A DNA stretch of 64,000 nt. Source: Spirometra erinaceieuropaei. Lineage: Eukaryota; Platyhelminthes; Cestoda; Diphyllobothriidea; Diphyllobothriidae. Of this stretch, positions 11,634-23,760 are shown in pieces. The DNA lies in NCBI GenBank assembly GCA_902702965.1, contig CACRXP010000675.1:177334-241333 (forward strand), in the 5' to 3' direction. Numbering within the stretch: the stretch's first letter is position 1; every line of letters begins with the position of its first letter. The position numbers and the translations under genes are program-made. The notes beneath the pieces are model-generated. The model was not told where the DNA came from. It did no database searches and saw nothing but the letters and a program-made list of their open reading frames with translations.

Positions 11634-12984
11634 TAAAGCAATAAAAATGACTAGCATATAACGGCATTTCTAGATAACTCTCATGTCGCAAATTTTTGAT
11701 TCTGTTTGGATATTTTTCAATCCATCCGTATAGAGTTCTTTCAGAAAGAAATTTTTTTGAGTTTTTACTGTGGATTTACAAATTAATCACCAAGGCACTT
11801 TCGAGATTTCCGTGCGCAACTGCCGCGCTTATGCGCCCGATTCTGCTGGATTTGTGTGACAGGCTTTCCTGCTCAGAAACATTCACACTTGTATCCAGGC
11901 CACTGGATACAATCCATCATTTGGCAATCAAATTAGTCTGCCTGCAAACTGCAAGAAGTTATCAAGTCCTCAAGCAGGGTAACGTCTTCCACCGGACCAG
12001 CAAGAGCCTATCCGCAATCGGAATTAATCACAATAATTTCGTCATTGCAGAACGTTGAGGAAGTTTCATTCGTCTCGAGGCTGATATTTCTCAACTGTTT
12101 AGTAATTTTTGTTTTCTACTGACCGCTACCGACAAATTCTCTCAATCAAAATCAAAGAATATTGTGACCTGTGTGAGTGTGAACGGCTTTACATCGTATT
12201 ACTCGACTCAACAATTCTTGGGTGAATAACCAAGTTCAGAACCGTCTGCGACTCCGTCACTCACAGGTCGTTTACGATACTGACAGATGGAAATGAAGTT
12301 GACACATCAAAAAATCGCAGATGACAAATAGACGTAACGTTTGGAAAACAAAAACTCTTTGTTCTCTTAAAGAAATAGTTAAAAAGATATTACTTGGCGA
12401 TTGTAGTAAGCGGAAACCAGTTAAATCTGTAAGATGCCCGCAAAAGTCGCACGTCCTCCAGCGTCTTCCCTCTTTGGTAAAGGTTTTGAAATCTGCCCCA
12501 AATTTTTTCACAAGACGAAGCTAAATTCCTCAAACAAAGTTCATTTCAGTACGTAAATCCTTCCACAGTTTACGGGTCCTTAGTGAACTGCAAACCTTCG
12601 AACGAGTAAAGGTGCAACCCATAGAAATTGTTCTCTTCACTTTTAAACTACCATTGTTAGCCATGAATTTGAGGGCTAAACATCCGGTCGGACACCGCAA
12701 TCGACCTCAAAGCAGATAACAAGTTTCACATTCCTTTCTGGCGCCGTAACAATAGCGATCCACATCATGCCTAGGATGCCCACCCTTTATCCCTCAGACC
12801 GAGTTACGGTTCTGCCTTCAAATGCTCACACTATCTTAAATTTCAAAAGTGATATCCTAGGGATAAACAGAGACGAATGTGCCAATCGGACTTATCACGA
12901 ACAGTGCATTTTAGTACATTCCAGCTCAATACCTCCAACTTTCGCCTCATTTTCTACTACTTGATCGATCTGCCGTGACAAGCT
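11634..12984. other. No supported gene
   Basis: Short open frames only (largest 120 codons at 11696-12058, no motif). Nothing repeated or structured was recognised. Confidence 0.55.
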
Positions 12985-13480
12985 TTCGGTTAACTGATCG
13001 ATTCATTTTTCTCCCTAAAACAGTCCAAATATATGCACGTCCGAATTCATGTCTGGTGATCGCCCTGGCCACAGAGGGGCTTATGTGCTGTAAGTCTTTT
13101 CAACAGCCTTGAGATTTCTGGCTCGAGGAGGAGCCGCACTGTCCTGCTGAAACACAGAATTCTCCAATTCTGTTGTGGTTGTTAATGGCTTTCCTTTCAG
13201 TCCCCAAAGGGAGTTTTCTCCACCAGCACGTTTTGGACTCCCGAGTTTATTTTTACTATTTGTCCACGTTGCCCCCACATGCACATGTCCCTCCATAATT
13301 CCGAAAATTAGGACGGGTATGCTTCATTGCGGAAAGTTCGTCAGTTGTTCACCAAACTTGTATTCGTCCGTACGGTCGTCTCACACTGAACTGCGATTGA
13401 TCGGTCTGTATTACTACAGTCTGTCGTGCAGCGCATCATAAGCACTGTGTTGTCGCCAAATTAAGTACCGTTCTTCTGCA
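12985..13480 (-). pseudogene. Tc1/mariner-type DDE transposase relic
   Basis: Minus-strand fragments read 'TDQSQFSVRRPYGRIQVW' (first catalytic region). 'NSVFQQDSAAPPRARNLKAV' with the second aspartate follows, and, after a stop, 'APLWPGRSPDMNSDVHIF' with the third acidic residue. Order and the roughly 34-residue spacing between the second and third acidic positions match Tc1/mariner transposases, which cut and paste DNA at TA sites. At least two frameshifts and several stops are present. No terminal repeats or TA duplication were found, and the N-terminal DNA-binding part is not recognisable. Confidence 0.62.
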
Positions 13481-14994
13481 GTCACAAACCCACACACGCT
13501 CGGTGCCTGGTTCTGAGACGGAGCTCATCGACCAGGTGTGCACAAAGTTCCTGAGAAAGTGACATAACTCGTGTGACTTTGGAGCAACCGTGAATGGGTC
13601 AACTCTCGTGGCTCTCAATAATTCCATTTTCAGTGCGTTCTGCATGCTGATGCGTCATTTCCGGTGTGGAGTTGAGCCAGTGCCGCCACAGCTGTGGACT
13701 GCAGCATGAGAGCCTGAAAAGTGTGTCAGAAAGAAGGAAACGGAATCGCCCGCTTTTTTCGAATGAAACAGGTTTGTTGGATCTCAGCGTACGTTGTTTA
13801 GGGTAAAGGCTCGTTGTGGCGTATAGGAAATATGCTCTGGCGGTCTAGGAATATTGGGAGCTATTGGATCAACTGAGTGCTCATGCAATGTTTTTTTCGG
13901 ATTGCTGGGTAGTAGGAATCCTGGCGTAGTCACCTGGAAGTAATGTACACCAACCTATCCTGATGGTAAGAGAGAATGAACATGTCCCTTTTGCCTCGAC
14001 CTCCAAGACTAAATTCCGTCCAGGGTGCCAATTAACGATGAGCAATTATTCATCAGGGATGTTATCGACAAATATAATACTACTGGGAAGACTATTCCTC
14101 TCTTATTGGTAGTCATCAGCTGGCGATACTTCAACCCGAAGTGTTAACGCACTCGCGGTGTACATCAGACTCAGTTTGACACTGAGCGACGATCCCATCA
14201 CTGTACAGCGTGACTGTCATTTCGGGTGAGACCAGGGCCATTCACTCATGCGAGAATGGCGTGCGTCAGTCTATGCTGACCACATTCTTAGCACAGTTGT
14301 TTCCTCAATTTGTCCGGTCTCTGTAGATCTTATCTACTGCCATTAGTCTCATTTCTCTATGATCAACGTGGGCATATGCAAATTAGTCCCATAGCCAGAT
14401 AGCCTTGATTGTTTGTCCCAGAGTTTCAGGCAAACCGGCACACACCTACCTTCGTGTGGAAATGTGGCAGTGCTCACATAGTCACGTATACATGACCAGT
14501 GCAATGTGACGTCATGCCAGCACATATTAAGGACTAGTGTCAATTCATGGGGACCCATGCTAATCACTGCAATCCCGTGTTTCCAGACCCTGAAGCAAGG
14601 AAGAGGCAAGAGAAGCTAAGGCGGCGGCAGGGTGAAGGACCCCACTCAACTGTCGTGTTATACGGGATTAGTGGAAATGGGGGTTTTACGCCAGACAGCA
14701 AGCTAACGAAGTGCAAGGAAATGCAAAAACTGTTTGTATTTTTGCCAAAGGCCTTATCGTACGCTTTCTTATCGCAACGGAAATGGGCGTGTCAATTAAA
14801 AAATTAACAAAAAACAAATCCTCAAGAAGTAACGAAGTTTAGGTAATGGCTCGAGGTCATGGGAAGTAATTGTTGTTGGCAGTTTAATGTTCTCAACGGC
14901 CTGCAAATGGACGCCAAGATGCAACCCCATATGACACGACCCACAATCTGCCGACAGTTAAGTGGTGTCCTTCACCCTACCTTTGCCAAGGCCG
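13481..14994. other. No supported gene
   Basis: No open frame with recognisable content and no tandem or inverted repeat was noticed. Confidence 0.55.
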
Positions 14995-15700
14995 TTTCGG
15001 TGGAAATACGTTTCCGATCATTCCTCGTCAGGCCTACGCAATAACATAAGTAGGTTGCGGTAGAGCAGGGGACTGAAAACAGCTAATGAACAGTAGTCAT
15101 GGAGGAGGGAGTCGAGGACGTCCACACCTGTCAAAGCAGGGATAATTGCAGTTTAATTCTGGTAGGAGCCTAGGGAGGGGGGTGAATGGGAGAGGAACCT
15201 GCAGGGAAATAGTGCTTATTTTTCGTCGCTGTAACGAGTGTTGCTAAGATGCGCGTACGAACATATATGGCTCATATAGGCACAGGATATTTTGAGGGCT
15301 TGTGTAAAGGTCTTCTGCAAGCACAGGGCTGGATTAGTTAACCGTATGACCACCGCCTCTGTCGCCGCAAATATCCGCTGGCACAGGGACTTCTAGTGCC
15401 TGCCGGCACTTTATAGATGACTCAAAATTTTTGCCTGACACCTACCCACTGGCGACCGTCAAACAAGTGAGGCACATTTGTGCTAAAGATACACATTTCC
15501 GTGTTTTGAGCTAGCCAGACAAAATTATGACCTCGCATTCGCCTGCGTATGCGCCATGTCGTTCGATCAATATAACTTGCCCTACAGGAACAAGTAAAGG
15601 CGTGGACGCACATTAATGAAGTCGGAAAGGGCAGCCTATCCTTGCCTTCGAGGCGAAGAAGTAGGGCACTGGAGAAAATTATTCTTATCTTTGCAACTAG
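14995..15700 (-). pseudogene. Diverged PLE-1 relative: GIY-YIG end and 3' tail
   Basis: On the minus strand 'LLLRLEGKDRLPFPTS' is followed by 'MCVHAFTCSCRASYIDRTTW', the PLE-1 junction into its GIY-YIG domain, with YID in place of YIG. Further downstream, in other frames, comes 'AVVIRLTNPALCLQKTFTQA', the PLE-1 C-terminus. The tail at 14998-15035 keeps GGCCTGACGA and GGAAACG, so a degraded form of the hammerhead core seen in the PLE-1 tails may persist. The copy is 5'-truncated, frame-broken and clearly older than the PLE-1 copies at 28992 and 39301. Confidence 0.75.
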
Positions 15701-18299
15701 ATAAGCGCGCGTACTCTAATTAGATACACCCCACTAAGGGGGAATAAGGTAACGGCTGCGAGTGGGCGTTGAGCAGAGTCAAGGCCGAACAGGCCGCACG
15801 AGTGACTGGTTTATCACCAAAAATATTTAAGTATCCACACGACGAGACGCCTCTCTAACCGCAGCTGCTAGTGCGTGCTGAAAGGGGGGGGGGGCAGTGC
15901 GCCTGAACAGTGACGCTCCAAACGCCACAGAAACCCTAGTAAATTAGCTTCCGGTTGGCCCTGTCAGCGTGGAACGACGCAGGATAGATATGGGGTGAGG
16001 AGACAGCATGACACAGAGGGTAGTTGAGAAGATCTGGTGACTCATTCGAGATGACAGCCAGCACCAGGGTCCTGGTAGCGCATTTCTGCGAAGACATCGC
16101 CGTAACCTTGACCAAGCCAGCCGCCCATGTAAAGCAGCGTTGGCTCACTTTCATTCCTACGCGTCTGCAGCCCTAACCGTTCAAGCTTCTTACTGCTACT
16201 GTAAATAGGGGCTAACATCGTGAAGACCCTGACGTTGTTAGCTGACTTACGAGTCAGTATTTTGGCCTCCCCGAGTCTCTTGCCCAGGCCAGTCATATAC
16301 TCCTGTCAGGCCCCCTATCAACCGCCTGTGCGCCCTGACTCGATGGAGTATGTCCAGTCAACTTTGTCTCCTCAACGTAAATGGTGGAGTACATCGGTAT
16401 TGAGAGTAACCACTGACACTCGGCTCTACAATGCCACATCGATAATCCTCTTTATCTCAATGCGCGGCTACAGAAGTCTTAGCAGTTTGGAGAGAAACCC
16501 GGAACAGGCCTTTGTGCGGTACATACAGCAGTCGGTCACACTAACCGAGGGTGGGAGGTTGTTTTTAAAATAGGTTTCCAATGACATTTGTCACTGGTCA
16601 AACTCGCAGAGGGTGCAGCACTGGACAAACGCATTAACGGCCGTAGACGAAAAACAAAATTATGGGATTTTCCGTAATTGTGCATAAATTTTAGTGATGA
16701 CCGCCCCCAGACAACGGGTGGTTGAGTTGGCTGGTAGTTCGTTTGAGTGCAGAATGAATACCAATCAGGACCTCTGGGTAATTATCGATTTGGAAAAAGG
16801 CGCGACTGTTGCAGCAAGAATCTCATTCGCCTAACGTCTTGAATTTACACGCGAACACATCATCAACGACAGAAACCGATAATAGTAATAAATACGGAAG
16901 GGTTGCGGTACTTATACATTCAAAAACTGCACCATCGTACACTTTACAAAACTAACAGATCGTTGGAGATCATTGGAGATAGCTGCAGATTGTGCAATAG
17001 TTAATTGATTGTTCGCAGTCGAGTCGTTAACTTAAGCCATGACATCACCCGTGCAGGGTATTTGCGTGATAATAACTTGGCAATTCAGAACAGCGAGATT
17101 GACACCGGGAACAGTGTTCGTTCGCAAGTTCCTCGCGTGGTTAACTACTCTGCCCAAGCAAAGTCCCGGCACTGAATATCTGATGACGTCCCTAAGGATG
17201 GGCTTAAATGTGAATCCGAAACCACAGGCGATTAAAATGACTGTTCCAGAAACCAAGTGTCTTTCTTCTCAACCGCTTCCGTGCAGTCGCAATTTTGTTT
17301 ATCTGGATAGATGATCGGCTCGGTTTTTGAATCCCCCATGCTGTATAGAGTGGTCATCAATTGATATTGAAACTTTTAGGTTGTGGCAATGAAAACCTGG
17401 AAGTAAACTACTGGCCAAATTTAAATGCATCTTAAGAAAGTTCAGTAACCATAGGAAGATTTCGGACCCGAAGCAGTCACTTTTGTCTGTAACATCAAAG
17501 ATAAGGAGTCAATGACTTATGACGGCTTTACCTCCTGTCGTTACCTCCAGGCTCGGAGTGAAATCATGTCGGACCGAGCAGTGAGTCGGCCTACACAGGT
17601 AGGCGATATGTGTTATCTGTAAAGAAGTAACAGAGGCCTAAAATCCCAAGGTTAAAGTGGCTGAACCACGCATCGAAACTTTAAGTGAAAGCGTATTCTG
17701 CCGGTAGACATTGTTCAGACGGCGAGGTAGGCATATCCGTGTCGAAATCCTGGCTTCCCATGAAATAAGTAGAGGTGGTTAGTGTTTCAATCTCTCAGTT
17801 GGAGGTGCATAGTCAGTAGCATTTGCATGACTTCGCTCCCACTAATTTATTTCGATTAAGATGTTGATGAAATAAGCCGGCATCCCTTTTATGGCAGTTT
17901 ACTTGGCTTATATAATTAGAAACGAACTTCTGACAAATTAGGACACCGTCCAGGATGAGTCAACAATAAAATGGATTGGGAAATGTTAACGGTATTAACC
18001 TTGCTGCTAATCTTTGCTCGAAGGTTCATAATTTAACACATACATATAATCTCCGTCAGAGTGAGCAAAATAATGAAAAATGTTAAATGTTCTATTGAAC
18101 TGAGTGCCTCAGAGCCGCCTTCAGTCGACAATTTAAATTTTCTGACGAAGCCATCAGCCGCATGGAATGAAAACCAACGCAGACCCCGATCATCCGCCCC
18201 CGTGACAAAGTGGCATCAAATTTTTCCATCAGATCTTCAGCAGAAAAGCATCGGGAGCCAAAGTTATCCAAGCCGGTTACCTACGACGCACGGAGAAGT
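15701..18299. other. No supported gene
   Basis: Open frames up to 117 codons (16220-16573) show no recognisable domain. An 11-base G run sits at 15884-15894. The 5' part of LINE-B could extend leftwards from 18300, but I cannot recognise it. Confidence 0.5.
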
Positions 18300-18892
18300 C
18301 TCTTTTGCCCTTCTAAAAGATGTGGCTACAAGGACTTACTCCGAAGGGGTTTCAGTTGGGGCACCATCGTGCCCATATGCAATCTCAATGGGAACCACAG
18401 CGGCATATGTTTTCTCAGTATTGTGGGCAAATCGTCGTCCAAGTCATACTCATTCCTCTGAACCTTTATCTGGTGCAGGATGTGCTTCCAGAAATTCTAA
18501 GTGGATTTCGAAGGAACTGCGGAGCCGCTCTTCAATTACAAGAAAAATGTCAGGAAATTCAGACCAAACTTTTCCCTACCCTTGTAAGCTTGACATACGC
18601 CTTCGATACAGTCAACTGCAATGGGCCCTGGAAAAGTATGATGAAACTCGGATGTCAGGAGCACTTTACGCAGATGTTACAACACCTCCACGAAGAAATG
18701 ATAGCTCGCGCTACGGACAATACGGCAGTATCGGAAGCATTTGTGGTGGCAAATGGAATGAGGAAGAGTTGTATACTTCGATCATACTTAACATGATGTT
18801 CTTCGCCATGTTGATGGACGCCTACCGTTTGTGCCAAATTTACGGTCAGTTGCTCAGCACTCAACATATGTAGGCATTTATACAAGTTGATC

Positions 18893-18969
18893 AGAAGAAG
18901 AAGACGAAGAAGAAGAAGAAGAAGAAGAAGAAGAAGAAGAAGAAGAAGAAGAAGAAGAAGAAGAAGAAG
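18893..18969 (+). repeat. (GAA)n microsatellite at the PLE-2 tail
   Basis: About 25 near-perfect GAA units directly adjoin the GCGATCGC box at the end of PLE-2. Other PLE-2 tails have only three or four TTC units here, so this looks like expansion of a tail that belongs to the element. Confidence 0.9.
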
Positions 18970-18994
18970 CGATCGCTGGAACAAGGTCTTTATT

Positions 18995-19038
18995 CGCCTG
19001 CCGTTTCGGATTCTCACTTGAATCCATCCTCAGAGACA
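18995..19038 (-). ncRNA. Candidate hammerhead ribozyme in the PLE-2 tail
   Basis: On the minus strand the order is TGTCT, CTGAGGA, T, GGATTC, AAGTGA, GAATCC, GAAA, CGGC, AGGCG. CTGAGGA fits the CUGANGA core, GGATTC/GAATCC makes a perfect 6-bp stem II, GAAA is the second core box, and TGTCT/AGGCG can pair as stem I with wobbles. Stem III is reduced to almost nothing, as in PLE hammerheads thought to work as dimers. One extra T lies between core and stem II, and this copy has GGC where others have GTC at the cleavage site, so activity is doubtful. Confidence 0.5.
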
Positions 19039-21010
19039 GTAGCAGAAAAGGGTGATTCGGGCACAGGAAGCTGCAGTATTTATAGGATGCAGTCGCTATG
19101 CTACCGCATACCTATAGCAGTCAACCGCGTTCCCCTTTATGAAGGATCGTTGCCCGCTGGTGCGCTAATGGCTTGCTGACCGGCATGCAAGTTGTTAATT
19201 ACCGAAATGTCATCATCTGTGTTGGATGCTGGCGTGCTGATTGCTCGGCCATCTCGCTCACCGGCTTGCGCGCGCCCCGAGTGGTCAATTACCTTGGCCA
19301 GCCTATGACTCAGCACGCAGTATGGAGTGGGCATGTCGTTGCACATGTTGATTGATTGAGGTCCTGTGAACCATGACTCAAGCAACTCGCGGCTCACACG
19401 ATCATCCCCTCTCGCGAGAATTTCGGCCTCATCGAACTTGAATGTGTGGCCGGGTCTCGTCGAATGGGCCGCGACCTGAGAGTTGGCGTCATTTCTCCGT
19501 ACAGCTGCCACGTGTTCGGCAATTCGCGTTTGGAGCAGTCTTCCAGTTTCTCCGAAGTAGTTGCTTTGGCCGCAACTGCACCAGATCCGGTAAACGACTC
19601 CAGATGTTTCATGCCGTGGCAGTGGGTCTTTTGGTCTCATCACCTGACGCCTCATGGTGGCCTCGGGTCTGTGTGCAACTCCAATCCCAAGAGGTGCAAG
19701 AAGGCGACTAACGGCCTCGGAGACGTTCTTGATGTACGGGATCGCTCGCCAGAATTTGGGGTCGGTACAGTTTTGTCGCTCTTCTCGTTTGCGCATAAAC
19801 CGGTTGACGAAGTTGCGCGGGTAACCATTTTCTCTGAAAACCCGTCGAAGATATTGGAATTTGACAATCTTGTCTTCCGGTTCACTGCAGTGCGTCTCAA
19901 CACGCCGATATAGCGTTCTTACGCAACTGTGTTTGTGGCTGATTGGGTGGTTACTGTTGAAGTTCAGTATTTGCATCGTGTTCGTCGCTTTTCTGAACAC
20001 TTTGGTCTTTATACAAGTCTTCATACAAGTCCCCACGACCAGTGTTCGTGATCTCTTGCTCGCGGATGACTGTCCACTCAATGTCACAGCAGAATCGGAC
20101 ATTCGGCAGAGCATGGACCCTTTTGACTCCGACTGCACACCCTTCGGACAGACTATTAACATGGATAAGACTATGGTTAGGTATCAACCAGCGTCATCTG
20201 ATGAGTACGATGCAGCCAGAATCACTACGAACAGAAACCGACCTATCATCTGCGGGCAAATTCGCTTATCTGGTGAAATATAAATTAAGACGTGTCAGCA
20301 CCGACGCTAAATTCACAAGTCGCGTCTCAAAACCAGTCAGGCCTTCAGCCAGCTGCAGTACTCAGTTTAGAATCTATGCGGCCGTCTTCAGGACGCCTTT
20401 AACACCTCTATCAAGTGCCGGCAAATCGAGCTCTTGACCTGAAAAGACCTCTCCCGGGATCGACAGCCGTGCCGTACGGTCGCGATAGCTGGGGCTGCAA
20501 TATACGCAGCCCCTCACACTGAAGAAATCAAAGCTGAGGAAGAGACATGCAGATCTCGAATACCAGGGACTTGTGCTGCCAACGCTCAACACCTATCAAC
20601 AGGCCCACATTGCTAACGGGATTTCGGAGCACGCATCGCACTAGTCAGTGCCCATCGAATCCACTGCCATGACTACCGGCTCAACTCATCACTCCCCTCA
20701 TAGGGCCCCGTCCGCGATGGCAACGCCGGGGAAGCAAACTCACCCACCTGTCCTCCCATCGCTTTCACAATCATCAATCGCACCACCACCAGCAGTTTGA
20801 TCCCTGTCTCAACCTGTTCACATTCTGAGCGCATCTTTACCTTGCACATCGAACTGGTCGACCACTTGTCAATCTATTGAATTGCGACCGGCGAACCTGT
20901 GCCAGGAGCCGGACTTTCACCTTGCACACAGGTCTCACCCCGCACACACTGGCGCAGAGCAGTCATCCATCGTTTGCGCATATTCGACAGAGTGCTCGCT
21001 CATGAAAATC

Positions 21011-22249
21011 TCAATGGCACTGAGGTGTGCTTTCGCACTTAACATATGTTTAAGCAAAACAGCGGAGCAAATAAGAACATCTTCTTTCAAAAGTATCTAC
21101 ATGAACCTTACTATCATTGTTGCTATTGAGACCGCGGTTCCGGCATCCTGTAGTCAAACGCCTTTTGAGTTGACAATTATGATCAATTTGCTCATGAGTA
21201 GGACCTAAACTCTCAGTCATAGGATCTGTCAAAGTGAAATCGATGCTAGTTTACTCTCAGGAAGGACCTATTTATTAACTTGCATATCATATGCGGTGCG
21301 CTCCACATCTTTGCACTCACAGATGGTGTGATTCCGCGAGACGCTTTATGTGAGTCGTACTGACGCTCTCAGCTGTCGCGCCGCTTCTCAGAAAGAGGCC
21401 ACTCGATCACTTGAGAATGGAACACAAAGGTAATGGAAGCACAGAGGATGCAGGATTTATAAGATGCAGTCGGTATACGACCACATATCTACTAGAAGTA
21501 GCGACTCCTCTCTTCATCGCAGATACGTGTCCTCAGTGCTCTGGTGTCAGAGGCCAAACCGGTGCAAAATTAATTCCGTGGAGGCTGACCGAACGAGCCC
21601 GCGATCAGAGAGCAATATGAAAAGTTATGCTAGTTGTCTGAACCAATGTTATCCGCAACCTCCAAACTGGTACGCCCAGGGAAGACGGCTTACCTATTAG
21701 CCTAGCTGCTGGATACCTGGTGCGTCCACAAGTAGCGGTTAGTGGGATGATATTCGGTGAGTGTTAACTGCGAAATAAGCCCGCTCTTGTGTCTGGCAAA
21801 TATTTAGCCGCGGGCCTGCAGAGACAATGCAACCAAGGCGCGGAGTTCTGAGGTCTAACACACCGACTGCCCTTTACAATTTCGCAAAGCCCGATGATTG
21901 CAGTGCGCCATGGCGACTGGGAATCGTTACTGCTGCCTTGTAGATAGGTTATTAGGCCGAAGTTGTAGAGGAGGCAAGCTCGAATAAACGATCCCAGAGG
22001 CTGTTGGGGGTCCGTCTGTACTCAAAATCAGCAAAGAAACCTCATGGAAATGTCCGGACCAAGCATTGCGACCCATTCTACGGCGTCCGAGGGAACTAAG
22101 GCGTTCTGCAATACTGATCCAGTGACGCAGGCGAATAACATTCGAGCCGGAATACTCGCTCAGGTGCTGACTCCGGCTATTGGATGTTGAAATGTGCAAA
22201 CGCACCTGAACGCTGTTACCTAAAGTTTTGCGGTGCGTGATTTCCATCA
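21011..22249. other. No supported gene
   Basis: No recognisable coding text. The stretch 21425-21475 resembles the 3' region of PLE-2 (19057-19110: GTAC-poor text with TTTATAAGATGCAGTCG) and may be a tiny relic of it. Confidence 0.45.
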
Positions 22250-23760
22250 CACCAGCATGGAGATATACTGTCTGTCTGAAGTCTGAATCCCCGAATCAGG
22301 CGCAGGGGAAATGAAGATACCAAGAATCGAATCTCCCTTCACTCTGTACCACAGCGGTCCAGGCGACTCATCGGGTAGACATGGTGTGGCGATCGCCCTC
22401 TCGCAACAAGTCAATTGCGCATCACCTGCATGAGAAGCAGTCAATGAACGGAAGGCTTACGTGCAACTGAGGGGTTATTTTACAAACATCCTTGTCGTCT
22501 CCGTTTACGTGCCAAATTCAGCGGCTGACCAGCATCATAAAAAACCTTTCTGCTCGCAAATGCAAGGGTTACCTGAAATACTCCCTTTGCGGGATCCGCA
22601 GATTGTTGCGAGGGACTGGAACAGTCGGACTGAGTCCGACTACTTTTCAAGCTGTCCCTTTACTGGTCGCTTTTGATTTGACTCATTGTGTGACGGTGAT
22701 GAGAGAGTGCTGAGCTATGCCGATCAGAACTGACAATCACCAACACATGCCCCCAGCGTCGTCACAGACATCCACTGACCTGGTATTTGAACGGAGAACA
22801 TGGCCAGTCAGCTCGAGTACATTCTAGTTGGTTTCAGGTTCTATGGCTGAATCTACGATTGTAGACCAATGCGCAGTGTCGAAACTGGTAAGAACCAAAG
22901 GTCGTATCATGTTATCGTTTGCATACGCCCAAAAATGTACTTGTCTTTAACACCAAAATGTCACGTGCACGACGCCTTAAAGTCGCCAAACTTCGGCAAC
23001 CCAGTACCACCAGGGCTCTTAGCCCAGAAATCCGGTTTCGTTTAACGAGCCCGGCTGACGGAGAAGGTAGTGACTAATGGTCATTACTGGAGTCCTCAGA
23101 TTATGGGGCAACTGAGAAAATTCTCGGATTCATCCAAGGGCTCTACGGTGACTGAACCGGAGAAAGAATCCTACGGTTGTCGGCCCAGATGGCTCAGGCC
23201 AGGTCTCGCAACGACGATTCCTTCCGCTGGCTGCGAGAAACGACGACAAATCCGACTGGGCATGACCAGCAGAAATACTGGGCTGAAACAGCGACCTCTG
23301 TGGGGCAGGCCTAAAACGTTGTCGACGGTCGAGAACTCCGCCAAATTATCCGCCAATTTAGTTGCAAGGCCTCTTAACTCTTCGTAATGTGAATGGCGGC
23401 TTTACTGCTGACGAATTACTGGTTCAAGTACTTCGAGCACAGTCTTAACTTCGATTATCAACCCATCACGTCCGTCGATCTCCTCTACAGCGGAGTTTTA
23501 TGCAATTTATGCAATGTCATGCTACTTCACACTGAAGGGAAAATCGCTGACACAATACAGGGGCCGCACAACAACAAAGCGCCCAGAGAGGATGGTCTTC
23601 CCGCTGAAATCAGTGAGTACTGTCTCGACACTCTGGCGTTCTGGCTACATGAAGTTATTGCGCAAGCGTGGAGAAATGAGGATGTTCTTAATGACTGAAG
23701 CCCGGCCATCCTTGTGCCTATCTCCGTCGCGGCAAGAGAGAATGGACTGAGCTGTGCGAA
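22250..23760 (+). pseudogene. LINE-C: endonuclease and RT N-terminus of another LINE
   Basis: Translated pieces follow one LINE polyprotein in order. Near 22330 come 'IESPFTLYHSGPGDSSGRHG' and 'VAIALSQQVN', then 'RGYFTNILVVSVYVPNSAAD' and 'LRDPQIVARDWNSRTES' (the endonuclease DWN box). The inter-domain linker 'FRWLRETTTNPTGHDQQKYW' lies near 23220-23280. The RT start 'NNKAPREDGLPAEISEYCLD' and 'FWLHEVIAQAW' come next, up to about 23700. The endonuclease nicks target DNA and the RT copies element RNA. Frame changes and stops occur between blocks. The RT palm and 3' end are absent, either deleted or hidden by the assembly gap that follows. Confidence 0.8.

Larger units (their letters stand above)
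18888..20007 (-). mobile_element. PLE-2: 5'-truncated Penelope-like element inserted in LINE-B
   Basis: The insert carries the C-terminal end of a PLE. In the minus frame that ends at 19137 the PLE part starts near 20007. It includes 'IPYIKNVSEAVSRLLAPLGI', then the GIY-YIG nuclease 'SGVVYRIWCSCGQSNYFG', 'TGRLLQTRIAEHVAAVRRND' and 'AEILARGDDRVSRELLESWF'. The upstream 52 codons of that open frame are antisense LINE-B sequence. A 3' region of about 160 bp with a hammerhead-like motif precedes a (TTC)n tail. TTTATACAAGT occurs on both sides (18877-18887 and 20008-20018), so the insertion has an 11-bp target duplication. The reverse transcriptase is missing. Confidence 0.9.
18300..21010 (+). mobile_element. 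LINE-B: reverse transcriptase LINE with zinc-finger tail, split by PLE-2
   Basis: Left part (18300-18887) in shifting frames reads 'CFLSIVGKSS', 'EILSGFRRNCGAALQLQEKC', 'LTYAFDTVNCNGPW', 'DNTAVSEAFVVANGM' and 'FFAMLMDAYR', which are RT motifs up to the palm. After the PLE-2 insertion the text resumes with 'VRDLLLADDCPLNVT' (catalytic ADD), 'INMDKTMVRYQP' and 'SQAFSQLQYSV'. 'AIAGAAIYAAPHTEE' and eroded C2H2 zinc-finger text around 20880-21010 follow. In related flatworm LINEs the RT is followed by several zinc fingers, probably for nucleic-acid binding. Frameshifts and stops throughout show an old copy. Endonuclease and 5' parts were not found. Confidence 0.85.

Noticed and set aside
18655..19017. 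Poly-leucine open frame
   Set aside because: Translation of the (GAA)n microsatellite on the opposite strand.
20008..20162. N-terminal 52 residues of the PLE-2 open frame
   Set aside because: This part is antisense LINE-B sequence outside the target duplication, so it is not PLE protein.
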